NCBI GenBank assembly: GCA_016271365.2
Contig: CM057452.1
Location: 1,244,989,001 to 1,245,053,000, forward strand
Reading direction: 5' to 3'
Length of the DNA: 64,000 nucleotides
From: Neoceratodus forsteri
Lineage: Eukaryota; Chordata; Ceratodontiformes; Ceratodontidae
Part shown: positions 9,773-20,712 of the stretch, one piece after another
Position numbering within the stretch: the stretch's first letter is position 1
How the letters are laid out: each line of letters opens with the position of its first letter
Made by a program: the position numbers and the translations under genes
The notes under the pieces: model-generated
Told to the model about the DNA's origin: nothing
Databases searched by the model: none
Seen by the model: the letters and a program-made list of their open reading frames with translations, nothing else

Positions 9773-10433
9773 CAGGCAGTGTCTAAACTGTACCAGGCAT
9801 GTGTCAAATCCAGCATCACCAGCACTCTGTCATCATTTGTTGCTTAAGTATTCAGGCCTGTCACTCACTGTTTGTTCCGGCTCACCTGTAACACACATGT
9901 AGGGAACAGACACAAAGAGGACTGACACATGTACCAGTTTTATGATGAGGGTCAAATTCATCCCTTTGCACAATTAAGGGGGGGTACTACTGTCTGCACG
10001 GCAAAGATCATTATAGAAGTTTAACATGCAATGTCCTCCCTTGTTTATACAAAAAAGATGATTGTTTTGTTTAAATAATGTTTTTAAGTTTATATAAATC
10101 CACCAGAAAAAAAAATCCTCTGACAACCCTAGCAGGAGACAGTGCTCCTATGCAGCATTAATTTAGCTGTAATGTAACGTGGCCCAATAGGCTGATATGG
10201 AATAGTCTAAACAGCCCTGAACATGAACAAAATTTGTATAATAACATTCAAAGATTTTGTTTTGTTTTACAATTACAAATGGTCATCCATGACCAATTGC
10301 CTATCTTCTGTCTGTTTTTTTCTTTGAATCCACTCCGTCACCACATTCTGACACAGTTTTCTATCAGCAGCTCCACATTGCAACACCCTTTTTAATTGCA
10401 TACCTGCAATGATACACTCATAATAAAAAAAAT
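9773..10433. other. no gene seen
   Basis: AT-rich sequence without recognisable frames, repeats or RNA motifs, ending at the terminal repeat of the palindromic element fragment at 10,434. Confidence 0.4.
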
Positions 10434-11760
10434 ACAAGCATTTGTCAACGCCGAATGTTTGCTTGCTGGCATTGGCATTGGTAGTGTAGGAGTTAGAGAG
10501 ATGCATAATAGCAGAGACTGACAGGCATTGGGGTGTGCCTTTGGGTCATCAGGCATAACGGCCATGCCATTTCACCAGACCCTACCCTGCAGACACCAAC
10601 AAGTGTCATGGTGTGCCTTGGGGTCTTTGGGCCTTATACTCACCCCATTTCATAAGGAAATACGGTGAGATGGGTGTAGTATAGGAGAATGGAGTGAACT
10701 TTGGGGCCAAAGCGTCCAAGGCACACCTCGATGCCTGTCACTGGCTGCAGGGTGTGGGTGAGGGTGGAATGGTATGAGCATTACAGGTGACAATCCCAAG
10801 TCACACCCCTGATGCCTGTCAGTATCTACAAGGTGGTGTGTTATGGTCGGAAACCCTAACACCCCATGCGTTCACTGGTATTTTCACTCCAAATTTTCAA
10901 CATGGTTTTTTTGTGAGCCCCACCTCATGAACAGTGGCAATATCAGTTTGTTAGCCAAAAGCTGATTTTGCACAGTGACTACGCAGTTTGGCACCACAGG
11001 TGCAAAAACACATTTCAAACAGGATGTGAAAAATGACAGGTGTACTGTTCATGGGGAAGTGTAAAAAATGGCAATGTTGAAAATCTGGAGTGAATATATA
11101 AAAAAACTGGTGAAGTCATGAGCGTGCATAAAAACTGTGCAATGCACACCTGTAATGTAATTAGTTTGGGGATTTTTTACAGCAGAATAGCAACATAGGC
11201 ATTTTGGGACCTCCGCTCATGAACAGTGTCACTGTGATTTTCTTAATCTGTCCCGAACACTGATTTCCCACAGCGGCCACGTATTTCTGCACCAGAAGTG
11301 CAAAAACACATTTCAGCCAGGTTGTGAAAAATGACAGCTGTACTGTTCATAAGGAGGTGTGGAAAAATGCCAGTGTTGAAAATCTGGACTGAAATAGTAC
11401 AAATTCGTGAACTTATGAGGGTGCGTGGAAACTGAGCAATGCACGCTCATAACATAGTCATTTTACGGACTTTTGTCACAAATTTTCAACATAGCCATTT
11501 TAAGACCTCTGCTCATGAACAGTGTCACTGTGATTTTCTTAATCTGTCTCAAACATTGATTTACACTGACTACTTCATTATGCTTCATGCGCGAAAACAC
11601 ATTTTGGGTGAGATGTGAAAAATGACAGCTATACTGCTCATAAGGAGGTGTGGTTAAATGGCAATGTTGAAAATCTGGAGTGGAAATATTAGAAATTTGC
11701 GAAGTTATGAGTGTGCTTAGGAACTGCGCAACGCACACTCGTAAAACAGTCTATCAGAAT
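10434..11760 (+). mobile_element. left arm of the large palindromic element (solo fragment)
   Basis: This begins with the same terminal sequence as the copy at 30,434: ACAAGCATTTGTCAACGCCG followed by GCTGGCATTGGCATTGG. The subterminal block of 'GACAGGCATTGGGGTGTGCC' sentences follows (10,520-10,870). Then come about three ~290-bp units, each containing 'TTTTCAACATAG', 'CTCATGAACAGTGTCACTGTG', 'TTTCCCACAG', 'AAAACACATTT' and 'GTGAAAAATGACAG'. It stops at 11,760 before any core or right arm. There is no coding sequence. It shows that the element family is dispersed, not only local to 30-39 kb. Confidence 0.75.
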
Positions 11761-13335
11761 AAATTAAGGATGTGACAACGTTGATCCTGTCAGCGTCCCT
11801 TCTATGACTCGAGGTTGTGTGTGATCACAACTTTTTCTGTCATTATAACTTGTTTCTGAGCACCACTACCACAGTGCGCACTTATTTGGTGGAAAGGATT
11901 TGTAATGTAGATAAGCATATTATTTTTATTTGTTAAATAGTTCTGCATGCCCCCTCTCCTTCGAGAGGCCAAGCCCCACTAGCACCACTACCTTCGTTCG
12001 ACCCCTGCCATCTGCTGCTTTCCCTCTAATGCTTCCAATCAGACTGATCCCTTTGCTGCCTCCCACCCACTGCCCATGGTGGGGACCTAGAGGGGAGACT
12101 TGTCATGTACAGGGTGGTACACTTTCCGTCCTTGGGGCAGCAAGAATGCAGCAGCCCATGGATCACCTGGTCGAACAGCGATGGATGGATGGCTACCATC
12201 ATCCAGTTGCTTGGGCAGTCTTTTCCTGAAGTTGTCTTCCTTTCTCCATTGATCACACACCACGACCGGACACCAGGAGTCACTGAACAGCAGTGTGCTC
12301 CAAACCCTCCTCCTGGGCAGTCGCGCGTACATGACACATTGAATCCCTCCCTTCCAACTTCGGCATCTGTCAACCCAGGTTCGGGTGTGAATCTGGGCTG
12401 ACAGCGTGTCTAGGCAGGCGCCTAATGCCTGGCATCACAGGGCAGTCCAGCTTTCATATCATGATCTAAAACATTAACACAGTTGCACATACCCAAATGA
12501 TGCAATGCACCATTGGATGCATATGCCATTCCACATGAATTAACCATTGTGGAGATACAGATATGGCTCACTGCTGATTCAAAGTGAGGATGAAACACAT
12601 ATCTGTGTCTGCTGTTCTCAGCGTCAGCTGAGTTCATATTGTGGCCTTTTGGCAGCATGCAAATATTCTAGTTAGAGTTGATGCAGCCCTAGTTGTTTCA
12701 TGGGGATATACATATGCTCCCTATGTTGATTTGCTGTAATTGGGTATGTACAATTGTGTTTTCTTTAGATTAAAATATGATGTGTGGCATGACACACATA
12801 ATGTTTGTTCTGTTGTTGGGTTGATAATTTCATTGATCAATATGCTGTTATACAGATGTCAAAACTCATCTTTCTTTATGTACTGTATGTAAACAGTAGT
12901 TACACACAGTACAAGCGTAACAAATTCACAAGTGTAAAACTGGACTACAGAACAGTATCATATTATCAATTGAGCTGTATCAATATTGTAAAAAAACTTT
13001 CCCTGAAAGTTTATGTTTCCATTGTGTCTGCACATGAGATTGTCTTCACATAATATGGGTGTAACACACTGGGAGAAGGTGCACTTCTGTACTTTTAATG
13101 AGGGCTGGTCAGTCTCAAGACACAGTTTCAGCACAATTTGCCAGGTGTAAAAATCTCCTAAGTGATTATAAAGGAAGGAATGCTTGATTTGTCTTTTAAT
13201 TGACTGTTTGTCCAGATTTTTTTTTCTGTATTGCTGCACATTAATTGGAAGTCATTACAACTGGGTTATGTGCACCCGTTATTCTGTATTTGACAACTTT
13301 CATATTTTCATCACTACTATCACTCCTCCCATCCT
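11761..13335. other. no gene seen
   Basis: Mixed unique sequence. Overlapping short frames around 11,930-12,400 (both strands) have no recognisable domain. 12,780-13,250 is AT-rich. An acceptor-like tttttatttgttaaatag precedes 11,941 but no paired donor was found. Confidence 0.4.
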
Positions 13336-13339
13336 TCCT

Positions 13340-13765
13340 TCATGTATGTCGTCTCCCTCATCCTGTTCTTCTAGGCACACTAGTAAGTGCACCTGTGCAA
13401 AGCAGATCCAGATAAAGATGGCCTCTCGGCCTGCCTGATGTGCTTGGTCCCTGACCACGACACCCAGAACTCTCTTCAGCCTCAATGGTACCAACCAGAA
13501 CCCTGTTGCAGCTGATAGTCCACATGGCTACCTTACTGTACAAACACAAACTGTCCAGTTTCTGCTTGCTAGGTCACACACCTGGTGTTTCCTGGCAAGA
13601 TGCATTGTCCCTTTCCTGGAAAGGGGAAGATTCCTCTGTGCCTTCCTGCTGTTTCTGCTCCTTCAGAGGGTCCTTCTCAAGGTGCAAACAGAAGGTGCAG
13701 CAGTGTTCCCTTAGCACCACTATGGCCTCGACAAATCTGGTTTCCCGGTGTGGGCCCTACTTCTG
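13340..13765 (+). pseudogene. rearranged DIRS fragment (gag N-terminus joined to pre-recombinase segment)
   Basis: At 13,375-13,470 the sequence matches the DIRS ORF1 start seen at 25,130 (KCTCAKQIQIKMASRPA here, KCSCRKQIPSKNGHLACL there), including the spaced Cys residues. At about 13,500-13,760 it matches a quite different part of the element, the RNase H/recombinase linker seen at 28,995-29,140 (WQDALSLSWKG, then PLWPRQIW). Several kb of the element between the two are missing. Stops interrupt both parts. This is an internally deleted, dead DIRS copy. Confidence 0.65.
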
Positions 13766-14495
13766 GTGGATGGGAGTGGGGGGGGAATTCAGTTGGGATG
13801 AATGAAAAGAAAACACTATGAAATATTAACAGGTAATTTGATCACTTTCTTGTTCTATGCATGGAGTTTCTAGAGCATACTTAGAGCTACTTTGTGCTCC
13901 CCCCCCTTTCTCTTCTCCCTTGAGCTGGGATAGAGACCGCAAATGGAGGGGGGGAACACTATCTGAGGATATCTTCTTAAAATGAAGGGAGGAACATAGA
14001 TCCAGCATCAACTGCCACCCTGGGATGCCATTCTCTCTGGTCCTTCTGCAAACATCAATTGCCAGTTATGGCCAACCTGACTGCGCAATGCCATGCTTCT
14101 GCCTCATGGTTGGCACCATGGTGCTGACTCCACCTTCGGGTAATTTTTTTTTTTATTTTTTTGTTAATCTTTTTTACCTGCTGGCACCTCAGTTTGCCTT
14201 CCATGTCCTGGCATTCATCTTCTTCTTCCCGGCCGCTGGCAGGTCCTGCCCTGGCCCCCATTGAAGCCCCCACTTCAAATTACCTCTGCGGCTTGCCCTC
14301 TGTGGTGGGGTGGCAGAGAGTCCCCCTCACTCCCCACTGAGACCGGATCCAGTATAGGCAGTAGTACCCCTGAGGACAGGCGTCCCATAGACGGCCATCT
14401 AGCCACCACGACTGTGCACCATATTTCCTGTTTTCTGGCCTGGGTGAGTGGGGCAAGCACATGTCTGCGCGTTCCCTCCTGGTGCTGTTTGCGAA
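13766..14495. other. no gene seen
   Basis: Unassigned sequence with homopolymer-rich patches (T-rich at 14,150-14,170). A few short open frames in both strands have no domain. The DIRS recombinase fragment starts near 14,500. Confidence 0.35.
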
Positions 14496-14499
14496 AATT

Positions 14500-14865
14500 T
14501 TAAAACTACCATAAGGTGCTGCTACAGGTTGGTGGGCAAGGAGCCTCCCATAGGAATAAGATCTCATTCTACCCACTATACCACTGCGTTGGTGGCTGGT
14601 TCCAGGGACATTCCTATCCAGGAAATTAGCCTGGCTGCTACCTGGAAAACCCCAAACACTTTTATCACCCATTACGACATCGACCTTGAGTCATGCCAGA
14701 ATGCTGATTTTGGGGCCTTAGTTCTCCAGTCTCTGTTTCCCTAAGTAGGGGGTGTGCACCTTGCCTCCCTCCTCCCAGAGAACTGTTAGGAGTCTGCCAA
14801 GCAGTGTGGATAGGACAACATCTCCACATCACTAGAAAAACAGGTTGCTCACCTGTAACAGTAGA
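14500..14865 (+). pseudogene. DIRS tyrosine recombinase, C-terminal fragment
   Basis: The plus-strand frame reads CYRLVGKEPPIGIRSHST, then SRDIPIQEISLAATWK, FITHYDIDLE and LVLQSLFP. In DIRS recombinases this block carries the HxxR box (here SHSTHY, where Arg has become His) and the catalytic Tyr in the 'FxxHY' segment (present). The stop and downstream 'ctccctcctcccagagaactg' sentence is almost identical to that at 17,130-17,170, so this and the next copy are the same subfamily. It ends in CAGGTTGCTCACCTGTAACAG, a terminal/ICR sequence. The N-terminal recombinase is missing. Confidence 0.75.
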
Positions 14866-15314
14866 TCTTCCATGGACAGGTCTTTTGCAGTGGGTTATTA
14901 CTGTGGGGAGTCCGCTAGGTGGAGATGTTTACACAGTAGCTTCTTCCAGCAATCTTCAATGGGCTGCCCCATACCTCACTTCCTGTGGATGCTGTGTAAA
15001 AGGGGAGGCCCCAGGTACACACTGTTCAATTTTCTTTCAACTTAAGCCTGCATGGCAGATACCTCCATCTTCTAGTTACAGTCTTCGATGTGAACTTGAA
15101 CCCACATTTTCTTCTTTGTCCTCAGCCTATGGCTTGCTCCCAGGTCCTGACTCTTTTCTTTCCTTCTTTGTATTGGGCCTGGCCTTTGCTCTTCACAGCA
15201 CCCCCGGCTCTCCTTGTTTTCAGCGAGCCTGTGTTCACTCACAGTATCCCCATTGCTCATTGGCCCAGGCTCTCTTGCTGGGTCAGGAATCTCATCCATG
15301 GCTGACATGGTGAC

Positions 15315-16045
15315 CCTGTCACCCCAGTTGGCCTAGACATCTGCAGGCAAGGCCGTGATCTTTCTCGAGCCCACCAGCAAGTTGTCGCTCGATGAGAGCC
15401 GACAACTGTTTGTCCACAGACACCGGTGATTCAGTGGACTTTCTCCAGGTGTCATTTCTGCCTGCTGGGTCAAGTCCCCATTCAAGGACACTGAAACAGA
15501 GCTGAAGGTTTTTCCGACTCCTTCCTCGGTTCACCGTTGGCACCGCTGTTGGTCGAGGTCTCAGTCTCGGTCCTCTTCTGCATCGGGCCATTCCCGCCGA
15601 CTTTGGTGCTCTCAGTCCCGATACCGTGGTAAGCAGCACCACAGCTCTTCCTCATCATCTTCGGCCGAGGAGATGCTCCGTTGCAAATTGCGTCAAAGCT
15701 ATGAGGATTTGATATGGCAACAGCTCATTCTGTCCAGCTCTAAGCCAATGCTGGCCACCTCGGTGATCAAGTGGCTGTCATCCAAAATGCTGAAGCTGAT
15801 TCCCACCTCCCCAGCTGAGGAGTCAGTTCTGGATCCTCTGCCTCGGCCAAATCCAACTGCCCTGCCCATTGTGGTGGAACCACCGCCACCTCAGTCGAAA
15901 AATGGGCCACTGACCAAGGATTCTCAGTCAGCTCAGGGTCTTCCCCACCTGCTGTCAGTCACTCTTACCCCCGATCGCCCTCGGCTGGTTGAGAGTGGCT
16001 CAGGTGGCCGCAGGCTTTTACAAGGACTCTTTGGAGTCTGAAGAC
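15315..16045 (+). pseudogene. DIRS ORF1 (gag-like) remnant
   Basis: A Ser/Arg-rich tract (15,540-15,660) precedes an open frame at 15,673-16,041 with proline-rich sequence (LDPLPRPNPTALPIVVEPPP). This composition matches the linker of DIRS ORF1 in the longer copy at 25.1-27 kb. The upstream half is broken by stops. DIRS ORF1 is thought to be the nucleocapsid-like protein. No enzymatic motif is expected or seen. The identification rests on position and composition, less on residue identity. Confidence 0.5.
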
Positions 16046-16114
16046 TCCTCCCTGCACTCCCATCCTGTCGATCGGGAGTCCTCGGGGGGGGTCTTTATCT
16101 GCATGAAAGCCCCA

Positions 16115-16760
16115 CCTTGTTCCTAGGCATCCTACGGATCATCTCAGAATTCAGTGGGATGCAGCTCGAACCCATCCAGAAATGGGACAGATACCCTCTT
16201 AAAGAGATTATGACAAGGGGACACCCACTCGGAGGCCTTTTCAGTGGCCAAGGCCATTGTCTGCCCGGCCTTGGTTCCAAAATGGATGGGGGGGCTGGTG
16301 CCCCATTCTCAATCTGCATGATCTGAATCAGTTTCTCAGGCCATGCACCTTCCGGATGGTAACTCTGGCTCAGATAGTACCATCTCTGGAGCAAGGCATG
16401 TGGTTCTGTTCCATAGATCTGCAGGACACATTCTTTCATATCCCAATCCGACCATCCCACTGTCAATTCCTCTGCTTTCTGGCAGAGGGAACCCTTTACG
16501 AGTTCTCAGCCATGCCCTTCGGCCTATCTTCAGCCCCCAGGATCTTCACCAAATGCATCGCAGTGGTGGCAGTATTCCTGAGGCGGCAAGGGGTATGGGT
16601 CTACCCTTACCTAGATGATTGGTTAATAGTAGGCCTCTCCAGACAGGAAGTGGAGTGGTCTAGGGATCTGGCCCTCCAGGCCTGCCTGCAACTTGGCATT
16701 CTCGTCAACCAGGCCAAGTCAGAACTCATGCCTTCACAGGTGATTTGGACCTGAGACGAA
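16115..16760 (+). pseudogene. DIRS reverse transcriptase, partial
   Basis: The open frame 16257-16754 reads the core DIRS RT: ICMI/LNQFL at the start, LDQ-type block as SIDLQDTFFHIPIRPSH, FLCFLAEGTLYEFSAMPFGL, SSAPRIFTKCIAVVAVFL, then the catalytic box YPYLDDWLIVG (about 16,600-16,630) with both Asp residues. It ends LGILVNQAKSELMPSQ and is then cut. The remaining RT thumb and the whole RNase H are absent. The stop-free RT with intact YLDD suggests a fairly recent loss of the rest by internal deletion. Confidence 0.85.
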
Positions 16761-17128
16761 CACGCGCCTACTACATGGAGCGTACGGCAGAAGTTTGGGG
16801 AGAAGTTCGCCAGCTGTTTGTCACCTATGCTGAAGCCGCACCTGGCAGAACTGCAGCCAAGCAGATGATTGGCAGGTGGATCAGTTCCTGCATTGATCTC
16901 TGCTATAGGTTGGTGGGTAGGGAGCCTCCCACAGGGCTTAGGGCTCAATCCACCCGTCATACCGCTTCGTCGGTGGCTGCTTCTAGGGACATCCCTATCC
17001 AGGAAATCTGCAGGGCTGCTACCTGGAAGTCCACACACACCTTCATTTCCCAGTACCACATCGACCTTGAGCTGTGCTGGGATGCTGGTTTTGGAACCTC
17101 AGTTCTTCAGTCCCTCTCATCTAAGTAG
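16745..17128 (+). pseudogene. DIRS tyrosine recombinase C-terminus fused after the RT deletion
   Basis: It begins in the overlap with the RT end (16,745) and reads RTAAKQMIGRWISSCIDLCY, RLVGREPPTGLRAQSTRH, AASRDIPIQEICRAATWKS and FISQYHIDLE. The HxxR box reads QSTR, so the histidine has become glutamine. The Tyr nucleophile candidate in FISQY is present. About 1.3 kb of RNase H and recombinase N-terminus normally separate RT and this segment, so the junction near 16,750 marks a deletion. The sequence is 80-90% alike by eye to the copy at 14,500. Confidence 0.75.
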
Positions 17129-17204
17129 GGGGGGTGTGTGTCTCGCCTCCCTCCTCCCAGAGAACTGCTAGGAGTCTGCCAGATTCTGTGGATTGAATAA
17201 CATA

Positions 17205-17500
17205 TCCAAGCCCCTAGAAATACAGGCTACTCATCTGTAACAGGAGTTATAGGAATGGTATATGTTGTTCATCCACACTTACCCACCCGACCTCCCTGGC
17301 TCTGATGCACAAACCTGGCTTCTTTCAGTGAGCTAAGATTTGGTGTCATGGGGTGGAGCTGAGAGTTATATCACCCGGGTGGGTGGAAGGAGCCAGCTTG
17401 AAGACTTTCCGGCACTCCTTAAGTGGCAAAGTACCTGGCAGATAGTGTGGATGAACAACATATACCACTCTTACAACTCCTATCTCAGGTGAGTAACCTG
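17205..17500. repeat. palindromic DIRS terminal junction (ICR/ITR-like)
   Basis: GAAATACAGGCTACTCATCT (17,217) and TACAGGCTACTCATCTGTAACAG-type sequence pair with AGGTGAGTAACCTGTATTTC at the right. AGGAGTTATAGGAATGGTAT (17,242) pairs with ATACCACTCTTACAACTCCT (17,460). About 200 bp separate the arms. Located straight after the recombinase stop, it fits a DIRS internal complementary region plus a terminus, but of the subfamily at 14.5-14.86 kb rather than that of the outer ITRs. Confidence 0.55.
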
Positions 17501-18130
17501 TATTTCCTCGCCACCTTTGGGTTATCCGCCCATTTTGGTATGGAGTGTGTTTACTTCTCTTTGACTTTTGAGATGCCATTCCTTGTCCCACGGCTGTCCT
17601 TTGGATATGTATGTGGCTCCTCCATGGCTTTCGCCTGGTGTGTTTGCCACCACTTTGTCCGTTTTCATGGATCTGTCTTCTTGGCTCTGCTTGTTGTTGT
17701 GACCTATATCCCGGCTTCATGCTCCGCCTGTCCTCCCTTTTGTTATAACTGCTTGGTACTCCCCCAAGAGTAATAACCCACTGCAAGAGACCTGTCTGTA
17801 GATGATAGTTATGTGAGAACTTACCATAACAGTAGATCTTCAAAGTAGAGTCTCTTGCAGTGGGTACTATCCCACCCTCCGTCCCTCTGCCATCTTTGCC
17901 TTTGGGTCCTTGACTGTTTCATACCAACTGGGTTGGGTTTTTTCCATGGTCCCTTGGTCCTCTGCCTTTTTTTGTGTGCTGCAGCCTGCAGGGAACAGTG
18001 TATACCTGGGGTTGCCCTCTTTTATACAACATCCACAGGAAGTGAGGTATGGAGGTGGCCCATAGAAGACTGCTGGAAGAAGCTACCATGTGACAGCCCC
18101 ACCTAGAGGGCACAGTTGGAGGTTGATGAC

Positions 18131-18478
18131 CTGATTGGGCTAGTGTTTGCATTTGGAGACCCCTTGACAGTACAGTAGACTGGAAAGTAGGTGCTGTGCA
18201 GACTCATCATACGCCCATATGTTGTAATGCTGATAACTTATGCATGGTGCCATTACCCCATGAAGGTAGTGCACATATAACAGTTGTAATGTGATGACTA
18301 TCCACTGAGATAATGAACACACAGGAAAGGAAAGGAAAGGAAAGGAAAGGAAAGGAAAGGAAAGGAAAGGAAAGGAAAGGAAAGGAAAGGAAAGGAAAGG
18401 AAAGGAAAGTATGGTAAGCATGTAGAATCTTCTTCTTTCTTTTAAAACAAAGTGTAAAAACATCCACCGCCTCTCCCC

Positions 18479-18525
<47 letters not shown>

Positions 18526-18640
18526 TCACATACCTGCACACACTGAGTTACCAGTGCACAACAGTGTTTCTGAGTTGTGAAGAAGTCAATATTTCGTAAC
18601 CATAGGGCTAAACCATCAGGCACCTGGACCCCATGTAAAC
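18131..18640. repeat. microsatellites (GGAAA)n and (CA)n in unassigned sequence
   Basis: A (GGAAA)n array of about 17 units spans 18,324-18,409 and a (CA)n array spans 18,481-18,521. Open frames across them are low-complexity translations, not genes. The rest of the interval shows nothing recognisable. Confidence 0.9.
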
Positions 18641-19160
18641 CTAGATCTTACTTTGAGAGGAAGATCTTGCAGCAGACAGCCTCTTCTTCACTCTGGATCA
18701 GTTTGTCACCCTGGGAATTTCTATCAACCTTCCAAAATCCCAGCTAATACCCTCCAGGCACCTTCAATTCATTGGAACGGTGCTGGATATTGTCCAGAGC
18801 AAGGCCTTCCTTCTTCTCGATCGAGCAGAGACTCTTGTCTCCCAGGCCACCCTGGTGGCACCCTCTCAGTGGACCACAGTGCTCGATCAGTGTTTTGTCT
18901 GTTGGGCCTCATGGATGCTGCCATTCCCACAGTTCCCTTGGCCAGGCTACATAGGAGGGTAACCCAATGATCTCAGGGGACATGGAAGCATCTCTACTCC
19001 ATTCCGGCAGTCCCTAAGAAGCCAGATCACCTCTATAGGGCCCCAATGGAGGACCCACACTTGGGCCAACAACCAGTGGCTGACTCTTTGGTAATAACGG
19101 TCACCCATGATCGGTCCCAACATCTGCAACACCTTAGTTGTCAACCACCAGATCAGGAAT
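18641..19160 (+). pseudogene. DIRS RT/RNase H fragment, left half of an interrupted host element
   Basis: The frame at ~18,660-18,960 reads SLFFTLDQFVTLGISINLPK, SQLIPSRHLQFIGTVLDI and VQSKAFLLLDRAETL. This corresponds to the post-YLDD thumb of DIRS RT (compare GITVNPEKSQLLPSLNLQFIGALLD at ~28,100-28,160). Decay follows until 19,160, where the ITR of the complete DIRS begins. Recombinase sequence resumes at 22,736, on the far side of that insertion, so this is a DIRS broken by a DIRS. Confidence 0.65.
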
Positions 19161-19345
19161 CTAAGATCTTACTTTAAGAGGGCTCTTGCAGTAGGTACTA
19201 TCAGGTAGGACAAAGCTGGCAGGCATCAGGACCCCATGGAAAATCTTCTAGCTAGCTGTTCCTGGTGGGACTGCCCTCGGACATCAGGTGACCAATGTCA
19301 GATAAAAGGGGTGGTCCCGTGCCCACCCTCCCGTTCTTTCTTGCC
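19161..19345 (+). repeat. DIRS left inverted terminal repeat
   Basis: Begins with GATCTTACTTTAAGAGGGCT and CTTGCAGTAGGTACTATCAG, and pairs with 22,500-22,735 in reverse complement over roughly 170 bp, with about one mismatch in seven by eye. In DIRS elements the ITR carries the promoter. No TATA box can be claimed with confidence, although GATAAAAGG lies at ~19,303. Confidence 0.8.
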
Positions 19346-19487
19346 GTTGGCTACTGTTGGGTCACCTCATGAAAGTTCTTCACTCTAGCAGTTCAGCTAA
19401 GTGCTTTTTTTCTAGTTTTTCCGATAGTTTTTCACTTTTTCAAGCTTACCTACAGATCTTGCATGTCGTTCCCCTACTCCGTCCGAG

Positions 19488-19800
19488 TTGCATAAAAACA
19501 AGTGCGATTCTTCTTGGGCATCCCAGCTCCCGCACAAGGACGGGCATTTCCTGTGCCTCTTCTGCCTAGGCCCCAACCACTGTGTGGAAGAGTGCGAGCA
19601 CTGCCAGAAACTTAACTCTGCCACCAGGAAGAGAAGGCAGCAGGCCCTGGAAGCCCATACCTTGAAGCAGAAGATGGCCTCCATGGAGAAGGAGTTAAAG
19701 AAACTCAAGCAGACGTCCAACTCTCCCGAAAGGCACCATCGTAAGAAGCACAAAAGAAGCACAGGGACAAGGATCCTGCATCTACAGCAGTGCTGACCTC
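19488..19800 (+). pseudogene. DIRS ORF1 (gag-like) N-terminus, truncated
   Basis: A 102-codon frame reads MHKNKCDSSWASQLPHKDGH, then FLCLFCLGPNHCVEECEHCQ. The CLFCLG-xNH-xxxxCxxC spacing is a Cys/His cluster shared with the start of the longer ORF1 at 25,130-25,230, so it is probably a small zinc-binding fold. A Lys/Glu-rich helix follows (KQKMASMEKELKKLKQ). The frame ends at 19,796 and RT begins 50 bp later. About 1.9 kb of ORF1 present in the copy at 25 kb is missing. Confidence 0.7.
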
Positions 19801-19845
19801 GGCTGTGGTCGTGGTCCTTACTATTGCCTCCCCTTCTGGGGTTTC

Positions 19846-20712
19846 GTGTCCGATGGCCGCCTTGTTGGTGACTCCAAAGTCATGGATCAGTTTGGCAGGA
19901 AGATTTTCTCCTCCTCCACTCCGGGGCTTTGTGCACTCTATGTTGGTCATATGGGGTGGGAGAGGATAACGTCAGACTCATGGGTGCGCCAGCTGATTGC
20001 TCAGGGGCACTCCATAGAGTTTCTCAGTCTTCCTCCACATAGACCCCCTCCCTGCTCTTCCTATCTCCTGTCCATCTTTCATTGGTTTGGAAGGAGATCA
20101 GATCCCTTCTGCAGAAGGAAGCACTGGAACCCGTCCCCCCCCCCGTTTCAAGGGGCGGGAGAATACTCCCACTTCTTCTTGGTCCCCAAGAAGGCGGGAG
20201 ATCTGAGGCCAATTTTAGACCTGAGTTCCCTCATCCTGTTTGTAGCCTACAAGATGTTCAGTATACTCTCACTTCAGAGCCTCCTGCTCCTCCTCAAAGA
20301 GGGTCTGTGGCTTTGTGCCCTGGATATTCAGGACGCACACCTTCATATCCCCGTCCATCCTGTCCACTGCAGGTTCCTCCGGTTCTGCTTTCAAGGGGAG
20401 CATTTTCAGTTCAGGTCTCTGCCCTTCGGACTGACTTCAGCTCCTCGGGTATTTGCCAAATGTCTGGTGGTGGTGGCAGCCCACTTATGCACCCTCAGAA
20501 TCCAGGTGTTTCTGTATTTGGATGACTGGCTGTTTGCAGCTCCCTCACGGGAGGACCTGTGCCACTCGTTAGCCCTTACCCTGGATAACTTCTACAGGTT
20601 AGGCACTATGGCCAATGTGGCCAAATCCTCTTTGGTCCCCACTCAGTGTTTGATTTTTATTGAGGCAGTGCTGGACACCTCTCAGGGCAGAGGCTTTCTT
20701 CCCCCAGAATGA
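19846..20712 (+). pseudogene. DIRS reverse transcriptase (open domain in a defective element)
   Basis: A 288-codon open frame. After ~60 residues of linker it reads the DIRS RT in order: SHFFLVPKKAGDLRPILDLS, ALDIQDAHLHIPVHPVHCRF, FQFRSLPFGLTSAPRVFAKC and FLYLDDWLFAAPS (catalytic YLDD, about 20,515-20,525), then the thumb ANVAKSSLVPTQCLIFIEAVLDTSQ. It ends at a stop where RNase H should continue. RT here would copy the element's RNA into DNA before YR-mediated integration. All RT signature residues appear intact. The element as a whole is dead because its neighbours are broken. Confidence 0.85.

Larger units (their letters stand above)
14866..18130 (+). mobile_element. DIRS element bounded by inverted terminal repeats, deleted internally
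   Basis: The terminal repeat around 14,915-15,030 (CTTCTTCCAGCAATCTTC, ATACCTCACTTCCTGTGGAT) recurs in reverse complement at 17,985-18,130 (ATCCACAGGAAGTGAGGTAT, AGACTGCTGGAAGAAG). Inverted termini flanking RT and recombinase genes in one orientation are diagnostic of DIRS-type YR retrotransposons. Inside are a decayed gag region, an RT, and the last third of the recombinase directly after the RT. A second palindromic terminal junction at 17,216-17,500 lies before the right end. Two subfamilies seem to be fused here, so the interval may be a mosaic of two insertions. Confidence 0.7.

Noticed and set aside
11930..12401. Overlapping frames of ~100 codons on both strands as a small gene
   Set aside because: Both strands are open equally, which follows from base composition. 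No splice pair, domain or repeat match supports coding.
18207..18541. Minus-strand open frames of 86 and 133 codons
   Set aside because: They translate the (GGAAA)n and (CA)n microsatellites into FLSFP and CV repeats. Low complexity, not genes.
20082..20525. 147-codon plus-strand frame inside the DIRS RT
   Set aside because: It is an out-of-frame shadow of the RT at 19,846-20,712.
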